A stretch of 64,000 nucleotides of DNA from Tessaracoccus rhinocerotis (GCF_007197885.1 NZ_VKKG01000004.1:310001-374000); one strand, 5' to 3'. Shown: positions 47,273 to 57,501, counted from the first letter of the stretch. The notes: generated from the letters alone by a model not told the origin. Numbers and translations are program-made.

Positions 47273-48544
47273 TCAGGCCTTCTCGTCGGCCCCCTCACCG
47301 GTGTAGGCCATGGCGGTCTCGAAGTCGTAGGCGGACTCCTGGTGCTCCGCGACGTCGATGCCACCGACCTCGTCGTCCGCCGGGATGCGGAAGCCGATCG
47401 TCTTGTGGATGGCGAAGGCGATGACGGCGGTCACGACGACGGTGTAGACCGTGGTGACGAGGACTGCCATCAGTTGCGCGCCCATCAGGGCCGCGCCGCC
47501 GCCGAGGAGGAGGCCGCCGCGGCCGTCGTCCTGCGGCAGTGCCAGCAGGCCGATCGCGACGGTGCCCCACAGGCCGGCGACGAAGTGGAGGCCCACGACG
47601 TCGAGCGAGTCGTCGATGCCGAGGCGGAACTTCACGGTCACGGCGAAGCAGCAGATCACGCCGGCGACGAGGCCGATTGCGAGCGCGCCGAGCGGGCTGA
47701 CGAAGGCGCAGGCGGGGGTGATGGCGACCAGGCCCGCGACGATGCCGGAGGCGCCGCCGACGGAGGTCATCCGACCGTCACGGACTTGCTCGGTGATCAG
47801 CCAGGCCACCATCGCGGCACCCGGGGCGACGAGGGTGTTGACCCAGATCAGGCCAGCCTCGGCCACGGAACCCGCGGCGCCGCCGTTGAAGCCGAACCAG
47901 CCGAACCAGAGGATGGCGGCACCGAGCATCACGAAGGGGATGCTGTGGGGCTTGTGCAGGCTGGGGGAGAAGCCGGAGCGCTTGCCGATGACCAGCGCCA
48001 GCACCAGGGCTGCCAGGCCGGCGGCCATGTGGACGACCAGGCCGCCCGCGAAGTCGAGGGCCTCGCCCACGATGGAGCCGATGGCGCCGTCGGCGCCGAG
48101 CAGGCCGCCACCCCACACCATGTACGCGAGCGGTGCGTAGACCAGCGTCACCCACAGCGGCACGAAGACCAGCCAGGCCTTGAAGCGTGCGCGGTCGGCG
48201 ACGGCACCCGAGATCAGCGCCACCGTGATGATCGCGAACGTCGCCGCGAAGCCGACGCCGACGAGGTCCTCACCGTCGAGGCCCACCAGGCCGAACGCGG
48301 TGATCGGGTCGGCGAAGATGCCGGCGATGCTGGTGCCCCCACCGCTCATCGAGTAGCCCCACAGCAGCCACACGACGGCGACCACGCCCATGGCGCCGAA
48401 GCTCATCATCATCATGTTGATGGCCGATCGTGCTCTTGACAGGCCGCCGTAGAAGAACGCCAGACCCGGCGTCATCAGCAACACCAACGCGGCCGAGACC
48501 ATCACCCATATCGGTGAGGCCAATTCCCAAACTTCCGTCTCCAT
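47273..48544 (-). CDS. amt: Ammonium transporter
   Basis: This 423-aa AmtB/Mep family channel has eleven helices. FFYGGLSRARSAINMMMMSF (early Phe gate), DFAGGLVVHMAAG (first pore His) and GLHFVAGLWGT (second pore His) are conserved. The cytoplasmic tail ends in a charged segment. No glnK follows within view. A phased set of GTnAC/GTTnC half sites at 48612-48649 upstream fits control by GlnR. Confidence 0.96.
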   Translation of the reverse strand: METEVWELASPIWVMVSAALVLLMTPGLAFFYGGLSRARSAINMMMMSFGAMGVVAVVWLLWGYSMSGGGTSIAGIFADPITAFGLVGLDGEDLVGVGFAATFAIITVALISGAVADRARFKAWLVFVPLWVTLVYAPLAYMVWGGGLLGADGAIGSIVGEALDFAGGLVVHMAAGLAALVLALVIGKRSGFSPSLHKPHSIPFVMLGAAILWFGWFGFNGGAAGSVAEAGLIWVNTLVAPGAAMVAWLITEQVRDGRMTSVGGASGIVAGLVAITPACAFVSPLGALAIGLVAGVICCFAVTVKFRLGIDDSLDVVGLHFVAGLWGTVAIGLLALPQDDGRGGLLLGGGAALMGAQLMAVLVTTVYTVVVTAVIAFAIHKTIGFRIPADDEVGGIDVAEHQESAYDFETAMAYTGEGADEKA

Positions 48545-48611
48545 GTCGGGACCCTTCTACTTCTGTTTGATCCGCTCTGCGCGGTTGATGGGTCCACTCC
48601 ATCGGGACGGC

Positions 48612-48649
48612 GTTACCAGCAGGCTCCCGACCGGTTGCATGGTTGTGAC
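48612..48649 (-). promoter_or_regulatory. GlnR-box-like site upstream of amt
   Basis: On the minus strand four half sites with exact 6-nt spacers read GTCAC, GCAAC, GGAGC, GTAAC (11-bp phasing). The GlnR consensus is GTnAC-n6-GaAAC repeated. Three of the four half sites fit well and one is weak. The site is 68-105 nt before amt. Confidence 0.5.
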
Positions 48650-48764
48650 GCGGCGTTACGGTCTTGTTTCCGGGAGCCGGGATGCTGATCCGAGGCGATT
48701 GCTCCAGGGGCGGACGAAGGTCCCCGGGAAGTGTTTGACTGGTGTTTTCCAGAGGAGGAGTGAC

Positions 48765-49226
48765 ATGTCTTCAGCTGATCGTGTTCGTTCGTCCACCAGC
48801 GACGACGTCCAGCACCGTCTCGACGAGGAGCGCCTGCAGCGGGTGACCGAGATGGTGGGCGCCCCCGCCGAGGCCATCACCGCTCGCATCGAGGAACTCG
48901 ACCGTGCGTGGGACGTCGAGCGCGTCCTCGAGGCCAACGCATCGTCGTTGATGCTGTTCGGCGTACTGATGTCCCGCGTCCATTCCCGCAAGTGGCTGTG
49001 GCTGTGCGCGGCCGTGCCGGCGTTCCTGCTGCAGCACGCGATCCAGGGCTGGTGCCCGCCGATCGCGGTGATCAGGCGGCTGGGCGTGCGCACCCGCAAC
49101 GAGCTCGACGTCGAGCGCACCGCCCTCAAGGCGCTGCGCGGGGACTTCGACGGTCTGGAACTGGACGGGGAGCCGCAGGCCGTCGCCCGGGCAGCGATCG
49201 GGGCCGCCGAGCGACGCTCCGGCTGA
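48765..49226 (+). CDS. DUF2892-type membrane protein
   Basis: This 153-aa protein has a helical N-terminus (1-55). A DUF2892-like region follows (about 55-120), with two adjacent helices (VLEANASSLMLFGVLMS, WLWLCAAVPAFLLQHAI) and the family's GWCPP turn and charged loop (VIRRLGVRTRNEL). Related domains occur in YgaP, often beside rhodanese domains, but no rhodanese is present. AGAGGAGGAG precedes ATG 48765. Function is unknown. Confidence 0.78.
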   Translation: MSSADRVRSSTSDDVQHRLDEERLQRVTEMVGAPAEAITARIEELDRAWDVERVLEANASSLMLFGVLMSRVHSRKWLWLCAAVPAFLLQHAIQGWCPPIAVIRRLGVRTRNELDVERTALKALRGDFDGLELDGEPQAVARAAIGAAERRSG

Positions 49227-49245
49227 GGCCCGTCGCGACCGCGCC

Positions 49246-51480
49246 TCAGTCGCGGATGATCATCGCGAGCCCGCCGTAGGCCGCGAGCTCGACGTTGAAG
49301 CCGCCGAGGTCGTCGACCTTGCCCACCTTGCGGCGGGTGCTCAGGTCGAACACGCGCCCGAGCGGCAACAGCTCGGACTGGATCCGGGCGTCGATCTTCT
49401 CGGGCCCGAAGTTGAGCGCCGTGATCTGGGTGGCGCCGATCTCGAGCTCGTTCACCAGCACCAGCAGCGACTGGTCGCTGACCTGCGGGACGTCGATCAG
49501 CTTGCCGGTGGCCAGGCCGTTGCGCTTGCGGACCTTGAGGATCCCGGCGAGGCGGGACGCGAACGACGTCTCGCGCTTCAGCTGCTCGGGAACGGGGCCG
49601 TAGAGGGCGCGGGCGCGCGGCATCCCGGCCGCCGACTTCTTGGCATCGGGGGAGCTGCCCAGCAGGTCGTAGGCGCCGCGGTGGATCCACCGGGTGTCCC
49701 CGCTGGCGATCAGGGAGCGCACCTCGGAGCGGTCCAGCGGCAGGGCGCCGACGAGGTCCCAGCCGGACAGCGCGAACACGCCCGGCTGCCACGCGTTGTA
49801 CATGCACAGCAGCAGGTGGGCGTTGGCGATGCGGCGGGCGTCGGAGTCGGTGATGTCGTCCAGGTCGGTGAAGCCGAGCGTCGCGGCGACGATGGACGCC
49901 GTCGTGCTGGCGATGCCGTTCTGGGTGAACACGGAGTTGTACGGTGCGGCGTCGCCGGTGAGCCTGTCGCGCATGGTCTGGCGGATGTGCTCGGCCAGGT
50001 CCTGCCCGGTGAACTCCTGGCCCTCGTAGACGTAGATGTCGTCGCGGTGGGCGGCGGCGAAGTGGACGAGTTCGTAGGTGAGCTCGTCGTGGTTCTGGAG
50101 GGCGTGGACGAGGGAGGCCTGGTCGACGCCGAGGTCGAGGGCCTCGCGCAGCACCAGGCGCAGGAACTCCGCGTCGCCGGTGGCCATCGCCACCTGGGCG
50201 GCGGGGCGGGTGATGAAGTCGTAGGAGAGGTCCGGCCCGACGGCGCTGGTGCGCTGGATGTCGTCGATGGCCAGGTTCAGCTCCTGGAACGTGAAGCCGC
50301 CGACCTTGCGCACCAGCGAGCCGATCAGCTGGTTCGCCGCCAGCGAGAGCGGGTGGCCCTCGGACCAGCCGGGGGCGTGGTCGAAGCTGCGCTCGACGCC
50401 GAGGAAGCCGTTCGCGTCGAGGCGCAGGCCGCCGGAGCCGAGGTCCAGCAGCGAGTGCAGGGCGTCGCCCATCACCAGGCGCATCCCGGCGCAGGTGGGG
50501 TCCAGCCAGTTGATCGTGGGCTGGCCCTCCTTGAAGTAGTGGAGGTAGACCCAGCGGCGCAGCGTCCCCTTGTAGTCGCGCACCGGCGGCGTGACGGACC
50601 AGTTGGTCTCCTTCACTCCCGGCTCGTAGAAGATGACGCGCTGCAGCGCACCGATGATGTAGCCCTCCTCGGAGAGCGCCTCCTCCGCCTCGGGGGACAG
50701 GTTCACTGAGTCCCTGCCCTCGGGGACGTCGGGGAGCAGGTGCCAGGCTGATTCCGGGATGTCGACCATGTGGTAGATCCCGGGGTAGTCGCGGTAGTTG
50801 AGCTCGGCGAGGCGGAAGTCAGCGCCCTTGCCGGTGTGGCCCGGGACGATGTCGTCGATGATGGTGCCGCCCGAGCGCGCCGCCGTCGCGCACATCTCGC
50901 GGAACTCCTCCTCGGTCCCGAACATCGGGTCCATGGTCATGGAGATGCGGTCGAAGTGGCCGTCGACGCTGGGTGTGGGGTCCCAGCCGTCCAGCCCGCC
51001 CGCGAGCTTCACCGGGCCGGTGTGGACGGCGTCGATGCCGATCTCCTTGAACGCCTCCCACAGCTCCGGGGCGCCCAGCGCGGCCAGGTAGGACTGACCG
51101 TTCGCGGTGATGTGCGACAGCGGGTAGGCGGTGTACCAGACCGATGCCTGCGCGAGCGCGGCGCGCGGGTCCGGGTGCGCGTAGGGGTGGGCCCACATCG
51201 TGTGCTTGCCCGCCAGCTGCCGCGCCACGGCCGAGGCGTCGTGGAGCATGGACTGCTCCTCGAGCCACTCCACGTAGGCGTGGTTCTGGCCCGACGGCTC
51301 GAACGGCGGCATGATCGGGCTGTCGTCCTCGCTGCGACGGCGGGCGCGCGGCCTCAGCTTCGCCGGCCGGGCGGCGAAGCGCTGCTCGTCGAAGCTGATC
51401 TCGGGGAGTTCCTCGTCGGGCTCTTGCTCGACGGCGCCCGGCTGGGACTGGGCAGGGACCTTCTCAACTGGCGTGCTCAC
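49246..51480 (-). CDS. GH13 family enzyme, probably trehalose synthase/maltose glucosyltransferase-like
   Basis: This 744-aa alpha-amylase-superfamily protein has a 75-residue acidic, disordered N-terminus. The barrel contains region I DIVPGHTG, region [12 protein letters not shown] (Asp355, nucleophile), region III TFQELN (Glu400, acid/base) and region IV LQNHDEL (Asp465). A C-terminal beta domain ends in [12 protein letters not shown]. The overall sequence differs from classical TreS and best fits the actinobacterial GH13 group annotated as maltose alpha-D-glucosyltransferase. It has no signal peptide. The GTG start is 7 nt after a TAGCGT box (51488-51493). The exact reaction is not certain. 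Confidence 0.72.
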   Translation of the reverse strand: MSTPVEKVPAQSQPGAVEQEPDEELPEISFDEQRFAARPAKLRPRARRRSEDDSPIMPPFEPSGQNHAYVEWLEEQSMLHDASAVARQLAGKHTMWAHPYAHPDPRAALAQASVWYTAYPLSHITANGQSYLAALGAPELWEAFKEIGIDAVHTGPVKLAGGLDGWDPTPSVDGHFDRISMTMDPMFGTEEEFREMCATAARSGGTIIDDIVPGHTGKGADFRLAELNYRDYPGIYHMVDIPESAWHLLPDVPEGRDSVNLSPEAEEALSEEGYIIGALQRVIFYEPGVKETNWSVTPPVRDYKGTLRRWVYLHYFKEGQPTINWLDPTCAGMRLVMGDALHSLLDLGSGGLRLDANGFLGVERSFDHAPGWSEGHPLSLAANQLIGSLVRKVGGFTFQELNLAIDDIQRTSAVGPDLSYDFITRPAAQVAMATGDAEFLRLVLREALDLGVDQASLVHALQNHDELTYELVHFAAAHRDDIYVYEGQEFTGQDLAEHIRQTMRDRLTGDAAPYNSVFTQNGIASTTASIVAATLGFTDLDDITDSDARRIANAHLLLCMYNAWQPGVFALSGWDLVGALPLDRSEVRSLIASGDTRWIHRGAYDLLGSSPDAKKSAAGMPRARALYGPVPEQLKRETSFASRLAGILKVRKRNGLATGKLIDVPQVSDQSLLVLVNELEIGATQITALNFGPEKIDARIQSELLPLGRVFDLSTRRKVGKVDDLGGFNVELAAYGGLAMIIRD

Positions 51481-51487
51481 GAGCCCC

Positions 51488-51493
51488 ACGCTA
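51488..51493 (-). promoter_or_regulatory. -10 box of the GH13 gene, leaderless start
   Basis: TAGCGT on the minus strand with 7 nt to GTG 51480. Confidence 0.55.
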
Positions 51494-51654
51494 CCGGCTC
51501 GGCGTGTCCGGCCGGTCCCAACCGGTGCCCTCCGCCGCGGGACCGGCGCTGTCCTGGTCGGTGTGCCCCGCACCTGGGGCATGCTGGTGGCCCGGCGCTC
51601 CGCGGCCGCGGTGGCGACGACGACGGGCGTGCGCGTCCGGGAACCGAGGTTGGC

Positions 51655-52065
51655 ATGTCCGAACAGAGCCTGGTGGCCGAGCTGGTCACCGAGATCATCG
51701 AGGACGCGCTGGCCCGGCTGGCGTTGGACCGTCCCTGGGAGTCCTACGGACTCGCGGCGGAGGTCCACGACGACGGCTCCACCGTGCAGGCCGCCTACTA
51801 CTTCGACGCCGACGGCACCGCCGAGCCGGCGCCGATGCTGAGCCGAACGTTCACCCTGGTCGAACTGCGCGAGGCGGTCCGCGCCAGTGACGGTCCGAGC
51901 TGGGACGTGTTCGTGCTGAAGATCCACCGTGCGTCCGGGCAGGCGGCGACGCGGGCGCTCACCGGCGACGAGGCGGCCGAGTGGTCGTTGCTGCCCGAGG
52001 ACGACGCCCGGCTCGTCGAGCTGCTGCGCAGCCGACCCGACGACTTCCAGGGCCCCATCGGCTAG
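51655..52065 (+). CDS. Conserved hypothetical small soluble protein
   Basis: This 136-aa acidic protein starts [20 protein letters not shown]. It has an alpha-beta pattern ([40 protein letters not shown]), no signal peptide and no Cys. I do not recognise the family; a distant similarity to YezG/DUF600-type immunity proteins is only an impression. GAGG lies about 6-9 nt before ATG 51655. It is divergent from the GH13 gene. Confidence 0.65.
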   Translation: MSEQSLVAELVTEIIEDALARLALDRPWESYGLAAEVHDDGSTVQAAYYFDADGTAEPAPMLSRTFTLVELREAVRASDGPSWDVFVLKIHRASGQAATRALTGDEAAEWSLLPEDDARLVELLRSRPDDFQGPIG

Positions 52066-52169
52066 GGCGGAGGCCTGCAGCTGCGGTGCTGGTCGGGCTG
52101 GCTGGAGGCGCGGTGGTGACCAGCTCGGGCGACACCCCCGTCGGAATCGCCCGATACGCACGCGCAAGT

Positions 52170-52184
52170 GATCAGTTATGATCA
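52170..52184 (+). promoter_or_regulatory. GATCA direct-repeat operator 1 upstream of GH59
   Basis: GATCA at 52170 and 52180 with an exact 10-bp period (each within TGATCA). This is the same layout as at 52222-52236 and 59094-59108, near the DeoR/LacI hybrid regulator. Confidence 0.5.
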
Positions 52185-52221
52185 TTTGGCCTTTCGAGGA
52201 CCGATCCATTGACGCGTTATC

Positions 52222-52236
52222 GATCACCTGCGATCA
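52222..52236 (+). promoter_or_regulatory. GATCA direct-repeat operator 2 upstream of GH59
   Basis: GATCA at 52222 and 52232, 10-bp period. It lies between a TTGACG -35 candidate (52209-52214) and the gene, where a repressor would block transcription. Confidence 0.5.
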
Positions 52237-52272
52237 TTGCGGGACATGCTCACTCAACGAGGAGGAGAACCC

Positions 52273-55200
52273 GTGCAACGCGCGCGATCCGCATCCCTGT
52301 TAACCGTCGGACTGGCCACGACCGCACTTGTTGCGTCGATGTGGACCGCAACCGGCATCGCATCCGCCGAACTCCCCACCGCCGTCCGGGCCGCCGCCTA
52401 CCTCGGCGGCGACGAACTGGTGGAGACCTCCCTGCCCGCCACCCTCTCCGACGGTGAGTCGGAGCACCCGGTGACCTGGACCCTCGACGCCGACGCGTTC
52501 GACGAGGCCTGGGCCACCGTCGAGGTGCCCGGCACCGTCGACGGCCAGGCCGTCACCGCCCACGTCGAGGTGATCCCGCCCGCTGAGTACCCGCTGGTCT
52601 ACTTCGTCGACGCGGGCCACGGCGGCGACTCGCAGACCGCGGCCTGGTCCACCCTCGAGACCAACTCGCACGCGTACAACGCCGTGAGCAGCCTCGCCAC
52701 CGACCTGCACAACACCAAGCCGGACCAGCGGTTCGTCGACGGTTCCACCGACTGGGGTTTCGCCTACGGCACGGGCAGCTACAACTACAAGCTGACGGTC
52801 GAGGGCGGCGACCCGAACGCCTCGAACCTGGCCGCACTCGGCGAGTACGACAAGTTCAGCCTCGGCGCACGCACCAACGAGACGTTCATCGGCCACAAGC
52901 TCGCGCTCGATCCCGGCACCTACACGCTCAGCTCCGGATTCCGCGAGTTCTACACCGGCAACCAGTCCAGGTCCCGTGGCATCACACCGACGGTCTCCTG
53001 GAACCTCGACGGCGTCGAGCAGTCCCAGGCGATGGCCGCGGTCGCGGTGGAGACGCCCGCCAACCAGCCCGGCGCCACGGTCACTGCCCACGACGTCTTC
53101 ACCATCCCCGAGGGGGCCACCGACGTCGCGCTGACCTACCGCCGCTCCTCGGGCGAGAACCCGATGTTCAGCTGGTTCGCCGTCGCCGCCGGTGATGCCC
53201 GCGACGCGCTCGCGGGCGAGCCCGAACCACCGGTGGTGCCAACCACCGAGGTCACGATCGACGCCGCCGACATCGCGGCCGACAACGTCAACGGCCTGAC
53301 CTTCAAGGGCTTCGGCGTCCTGAGTGCCAACTCCACCAGCTCGGTGCTGATGGATTACAAGGCCCAGCACCCGGAGAAGTACGACGAGCTGCTGCAGACC
53401 CTCTTCGGCGGCGAGAACCCGGTCATGAACCACGTCAAGATCGAGATGGGCAACGACCGCAACAACTCCACCGGCTCCGACCCGGCCACCATGCGCCGCG
53501 CCGACGAGGAGGCAAACGTCCTGCGCCACCCCGGCTTCCAGCTGGCGGCCGACGCGAGCAAGTACAACCCCGACCTGGTGGTCAGCATCCTGCGCTGGGT
53601 CGCACCGGCCTGGGTGACCACCGAGGACGACACCTACCTCTGGTACAAGAACACCATCCTGGCCGCCCACCGCGAGTACGGCTTCATGGTGGACTACCTG
53701 AACCCCGGCGTGAACGAGCACAGCGCCGACCTCAACATCACCAAGCAGTGGTACGACCGGATCCAGGGCGACGAGACCGGCTACGTCAGCGACGACCCGA
53801 GCCTCGCGGGCTTCCGCGACGGCGAGGCCGAGCTGTTCCGCCAGATCAAGCTCGTCATCTCCGACGAGGTGGGCACCGGCACCTTCGGACCCGCCATGGT
53901 CACCGACGCGGACCTCCGCGCCAAGGTCGACGTCGCAGCGTTCCACTACAACACCAACGACGACTCCCAGAACAGCTTCAAGCGGCTCGCCACCGAGTTC
54001 GACAAGCAGGTCTGGAACTCCGAGGCGCAGGCCACGTTCAGCAACTCGGCCTTCCGCCCCAACAACAACGTCGCCGACCCGACGGTGCCCGGCACCGGGA
54101 TCGGCGGCACCGGCAGCTCGCTGGAGATGGCCAACACCATCGTCAAGGGCTTCGTGAACTCCCACCGCACCCACGTCATCTACCAGCCGGCGATCGGCTC
54201 GTTCTACGAGGGCGGCCAGTACTCCTTCAAGGAACTGGTCAGCGCCCGTGACCCGTGGTCGGGCTGGCTGCACTACGACGCCGGACTTGCCGTGCTGCAG
54301 CACTTCAGCAGCTTCGCGGTCACCGGCTGGGAGAACGCCGACAACACCGCCGGCGTCTGGCGCGCGGTGCCCGAGGCCAGCCGCACCACCGCGACCGGGA
54401 CCAACCCGATCGTCGGCCGCAACGGCGAGCCCAACTACATGACGCTGGCCGCGCCCGACGCGTCGGACTTCTCCACCGTCATCGTCAACGACTCCGAGAA
54501 CCCGCGAAGCTACGTCATCACACCCGTCGGATTCGGGTTCGGCGCCGAGCAGCAGCTCTCGGTGTGGGAGACCCGCGCCGCCGACGAGGGCCACGCCTTC
54601 GACGCCAACTACAAGCGGTTCGTCGGCGACGTCGCGGCCGAGGCCGGCGCCTACACGGTGCTCGTCCAGCCGTTCTCGATCGTCACCGTCACCTCCCTCG
54701 ACGCCACGACGGACGACGGCTGGACCACCCCCCTGCCCGTCCCCGGTGAGCGCACAGTCCTCGAGTCCGACGCCGACGCCGGCGTGCTGTGGGCCGACGA
54801 CTTCAACTACGAGGGCAAGACCGTCCCCGTCCTCGCCGACGGCGGCGGCCTCGGCACCGCGACGGAGTCGTTCATCGACTCCCGTGGCGGCGTCACCGGA
54901 TTCACCCCGCTGTACAACTGGGACCGGCAGGGCTCGTTCGAGGGCTACGAGGCCTCCGACGGGCAGTTCGTCCTGCGCCAGCAGCTCGACCGGCAGACGA
55001 CCGGGGTCCCGGGTGCCTGGAACGGCTCGGACCCGATCACCGGCATCGGTGACCGCCGCTGGTCGAACTACGAGGCCAGCATCGACGTGCGGTTCGAGCG
55101 CTCCGAGGTGGCCGGCAACTACGGCGCCCTCGGCGTCCGCGGCCGCGGCACCAGCGGGGCGGGCGGCATCGACACCACCCCGTACGCCCTGCGCCTGAAC

Positions 55201-57489
55201 GAGGACGGCTCCTGGCAGTTCCTGCGCCGCAACGCCGTCGTCGGCAGCGGCATCGTCGCCGACGACGACTGGGACTCCTCGACGTGGCACCGCCTCGCGG
55301 TCCGCGCGGCCGGCGCCGACGTCAGCGCGTCGATCGACGGCGTCGGGGTGTTCTCCTTCACCGACACCAACCCCTACCTCGCCGGATTCGTCGACGTGGC
55401 CAGTGGCTTCCACAACACCCAGTTCGACAACCTGCGGGTGGAGCACGTCGACGGCTACCTGCCGTACTACGGCGAGCACCTCGACAACATGGAGATGCAC
55501 GACCTCGCCGAGGTCCCGGCCGCCAAGCTGGTCTACGACGGCCAGTGGCGCCACGCCAACGGCGGCGGGATGCACGAGTTCCAGCGCTCCCGCTCCACCA
55601 GCCTCGCCACCGGCGCCGGCGTCAGCCACACGTTCACCGGCTCGGGCATCGACCTGATCGCCGGCAGCGGCTACGGCAGCGCAACCTTCGACGTCCACGT
55701 CGACGGCGAACTGCTGGTGCAGAACGCGGCCACCCAGCCCACTGACTGGTTCCAGGCGAGCTACTCGCTGCGTGGCCTGGAGTGGGGCGAGCACACTGTC
55801 CGGTTCGAGGTCACCTCGGGCGCGCTCGCCATCGACGCCGTGGGCGTGATGAGCGCGCCGGCCATCGAGGCCGCCTCGGCGGACGGCATCGTCGCGCCGC
55901 TGGCCGACGCGAAGGCGCTCGAGCGCACCGACGACTTCACCGACGAGAGCTGGGCGCTGCTGCAGCGGCTCATCTCCGACGCGGAGGCCGCCGTGGCGGA
56001 TCCCGCCGCGTACGGGCTCGACGGTGAGGGCGCGCGGCAGATCGTGGACCGGCTGGTCGCCGCGTCCAACCCGAAGCTGGCCGAGGTGGTCAGCGTCGAG
56101 ACGCCGCACCTGGCCACCTGGCAGGGCGACGCGCCGACACTGCCCGAGACGCTGACTGCCACCCTGTCCGACGGCTCCACCATGGAGCTGGAGATCGACT
56201 GGGACCAGACGGCGGCAAGTGACTTCGGCACGGCCTGGTCGGTGGTCGCCGTCGCGGGTGCCCATGGTCCGGTGGAGGTCTCGGCGAGGGTTGAGGTGGT
56301 GCCCGAGGGAACCGTCGCCTTCGCCGACGTGCAGGCCTCCAGCGCCGGTCAGCTGGGGTATGACTCCCCGGCCTGGGTCGCCATCGACGAGCTGGTGGGC
56401 GGCCTGGTCAACGACCTGCCCGACCAGCAGCTGACCTCCGGGACCACCTGGGGCCACGCTGCGCGCAACGCGGCCGGGACGTCGGACATCCAGCGCAAGG
56501 GCGTCGTCGCCGGTCCGTACGACAAGACGACCACCACCGGCATGTACACGGCCAACCAGGTCGGGGCGCAGCTCGACTACACCCTGGACCTCGAGGCCGG
56601 CTCGTACACGATCGTTGGGGCCAGTCACTCCTGGTGGCCGGACTACGCCCGCACCGCGAACGTTTCGGTGCTGCACGACGGCGGGTCGACCCCGGCGGGG
56701 ACCGTCACGCTGAACACGGCGAACCCGACGGAGCTGCTCAGCCAGGACATCGTGCTGGCCGAGACCGGCCAGGTGACCCTGCGCCTGACGGCGACCACCA
56801 ACGAGTCGCCGATGCTGTCGTGGGTGGCCGCGGTGCGGACCCCGACCACTGAGCCGACGCCGGATCCGAGCGTGGAGCCGTCGGAGGATCCGAGCGTGGA
56901 GCCGTCGGAGGATCCGAGCGTGGAGCCGTCGGAGGATCCGAGCGTGGAGCCATCGGCGACCCCGAGTCAGCCGTCGGCGACCCCGAGTCAGGAGCCTTCG
57001 GCGACCCCGAGCCAGGGCCCCTCGCCGACCCCGACGGTCACCGTGACCCGGACGCCGAACCCGCACCCGGGTGACATCTACACCATCCCGGGCTTCCACA
57101 ACTACAACGGGCGGCTGTGGCACACGCAGTGCGAGCCGTACTCACAGACCATCCGCTGTCGCACGGAGATCTGGGCGACGACGGTGAAGGTCGAGTCGGG
57201 ACGGTTCGTGCAGTCCAACGGCTGGGTGTTCAACAACCTCACCTACCTGCCGTTCATGACGCGGTCACAGTGGGCGAGCAACCCCCTGGGCCACGCGGGT
57301 GAGTGGACTGCCGCTGATGGTCGACGCTGGCGCACCGAGTGCGACACCGCGGCCACCGGGCGCAACGGTTGCCGCAGCTACACCATGACGAGCCTCGTCG
57401 TGGGCAGCCAGAACTCCGCCGGGGTCTGGTCGTACCGGGTCACGCAGGACTGGGTGTTCAACAACCTGGTTCGCTTCCGCACCAACTGA
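52273..57489 (+). CDS. Giant secreted GH59 (galactocerebrosidase-like) enzyme
   Basis: This 1738-aa enzyme starts at GTG 52273 behind GAGGAGGAG, giving a Sec signal (1-32, ending ASA). Domains: Ig-like Big_4 (about 35-95); unrecognised module A (about 110-311); GH59 barrel (about 340-810) with Glu482 in NPGVNEHSAD (acid/base) and Glu584 in VWNSEAQ (nucleophile). Next are a LamG-like lectin (about 838-1056), a discoidin-like beta domain (1085-1193) and a FIVAR-like helical segment (1213-1266). A second Big_4 (about 1280-1340), module B homologous to A (about 1347-1526), a Pro/Ser linker and a four-Cys C-terminal domain (1603-1738) shared with the GH101 protein follow. GH59 enzymes release beta-galactose from galactosylceramide or other beta-galactosides. 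No LPXTG sortase signal is present. Confidence 0.87.
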   Translation: MQRARSASLLTVGLATTALVASMWTATGIASAELPTAVRAAAYLGGDELVETSLPATLSDGESEHPVTWTLDADAFDEAWATVEVPGTVDGQAVTAHVEVIPPAEYPLVYFVDAGHGGDSQTAAWSTLETNSHAYNAVSSLATDLHNTKPDQRFVDGSTDWGFAYGTGSYNYKLTVEGGDPNASNLAALGEYDKFSLGARTNETFIGHKLALDPGTYTLSSGFREFYTGNQSRSRGITPTVSWNLDGVEQSQAMAAVAVETPANQPGATVTAHDVFTIPEGATDVALTYRRSSGENPMFSWFAVAAGDARDALAGEPEPPVVPTTEVTIDAADIAADNVNGLTFKGFGVLSANSTSSVLMDYKAQHPEKYDELLQTLFGGENPVMNHVKIEMGNDRNNSTGSDPATMRRADEEANVLRHPGFQLAADASKYNPDLVVSILRWVAPAWVTTEDDTYLWYKNTILAAHREYGFMVDYLNPGVNEHSADLNITKQWYDRIQGDETGYVSDDPSLAGFRDGEAELFRQIKLVISDEVGTGTFGPAMVTDADLRAKVDVAAFHYNTNDDSQNSFKRLATEFDKQVWNSEAQATFSNSAFRPNNNVADPTVPGTGIGGTGSSLEMANTIVKGFVNSHRTHVIYQPAIGSFYEGGQYSFKELVSARDPWSGWLHYDAGLAVLQHFSSFAVTGWENADNTAGVWRAVPEASRTTATGTNPIVGRNGEPNYMTLAAPDASDFSTVIVNDSENPRSYVITPVGFGFGAEQQLSVWETRAADEGHAFDANYKRFVGDVAAEAGAYTVLVQPFSIVTVTSLDATTDDGWTTPLPVPGERTVLESDADAGVLWADDFNYEGKTVPVLADGGGLGTATESFIDSRGGVTGFTPLYNWDRQGSFEGYEASDGQFVLRQQLDRQTTGVPGAWNGSDPITGIGDRRWSNYEASIDVRFERSEVAGNYGALGVRGRGTSGAGGIDTTPYALRLNEDGSWQFLRRNAVVGSGIVADDDWDSSTWHRLAVRAAGADVSASIDGVGVFSFTDTNPYLAGFVDVASGFHNTQFDNLRVEHVDGYLPYYGEHLDNMEMHDLAEVPAAKLVYDGQWRHANGGGMHEFQRSRSTSLATGAGVSHTFTGSGIDLIAGSGYGSATFDVHVDGELLVQNAATQPTDWFQASYSLRGLEWGEHTVRFEVTSGALAIDAVGVMSAPAIEAASADGIVAPLADAKALERTDDFTDESWALLQRLISDAEAAVADPAAYGLDGEGARQIVDRLVAASNPKLAEVVSVETPHLATWQGDAPTLPETLTATLSDGSTMELEIDWDQTAASDFGTAWSVVAVAGAHGPVEVSARVEVVPEGTVAFADVQASSAGQLGYDSPAWVAIDELVGGLVNDLPDQQLTSGTTWGHAARNAAGTSDIQRKGVVAGPYDKTTTTGMYTANQVGAQLDYTLDLEAGSYTIVGASHSWWPDYARTANVSVLHDGGSTPAGTVTLNTANPTELLSQDIVLAETGQVTLRLTATTNESPMLSWVAAVRTPTTEPTPDPSVEPSEDPSVEPSEDPSVEPSEDPSVEPSATPSQPSATPSQEPSATPSQGPSPTPTVTVTRTPNPHPGDIYTIPGFHNYNGRLWHTQCEPYSQTIRCRTEIWATTVKVESGRFVQSNGWVFNNLTYLPFMTRSQWASNPLGHAGEWTAADGRRWRTECDTAATGRNGCRSYTMTSLVVGSQNSAGVWSYRVTQDWVFNNLVRFRTN
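56863..56958 (+). repeat. 24-nt tandem repeat coding the GH59 Pro/Ser/Glu linker
   Basis: Three identical 24-nt units (from 56863, 56887, 56911) and a fourth diverging copy encode DPSVEPSE. SATPSQ repeats follow. The linker precedes the C-terminal domain. Confidence 0.9.
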
Positions 57490-57501
57490 CGCAGGCCAGC
57501 T

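Noticed and set aside
52300-57123. A 1607-codon open frame on the minus strand opposite the GH59 gene
   Set aside because: It mirrors the third-position GC bias of the real gene; its product is a Val/Gly/Arg/Asp-rich shadow without domains, signal or ribosome site.
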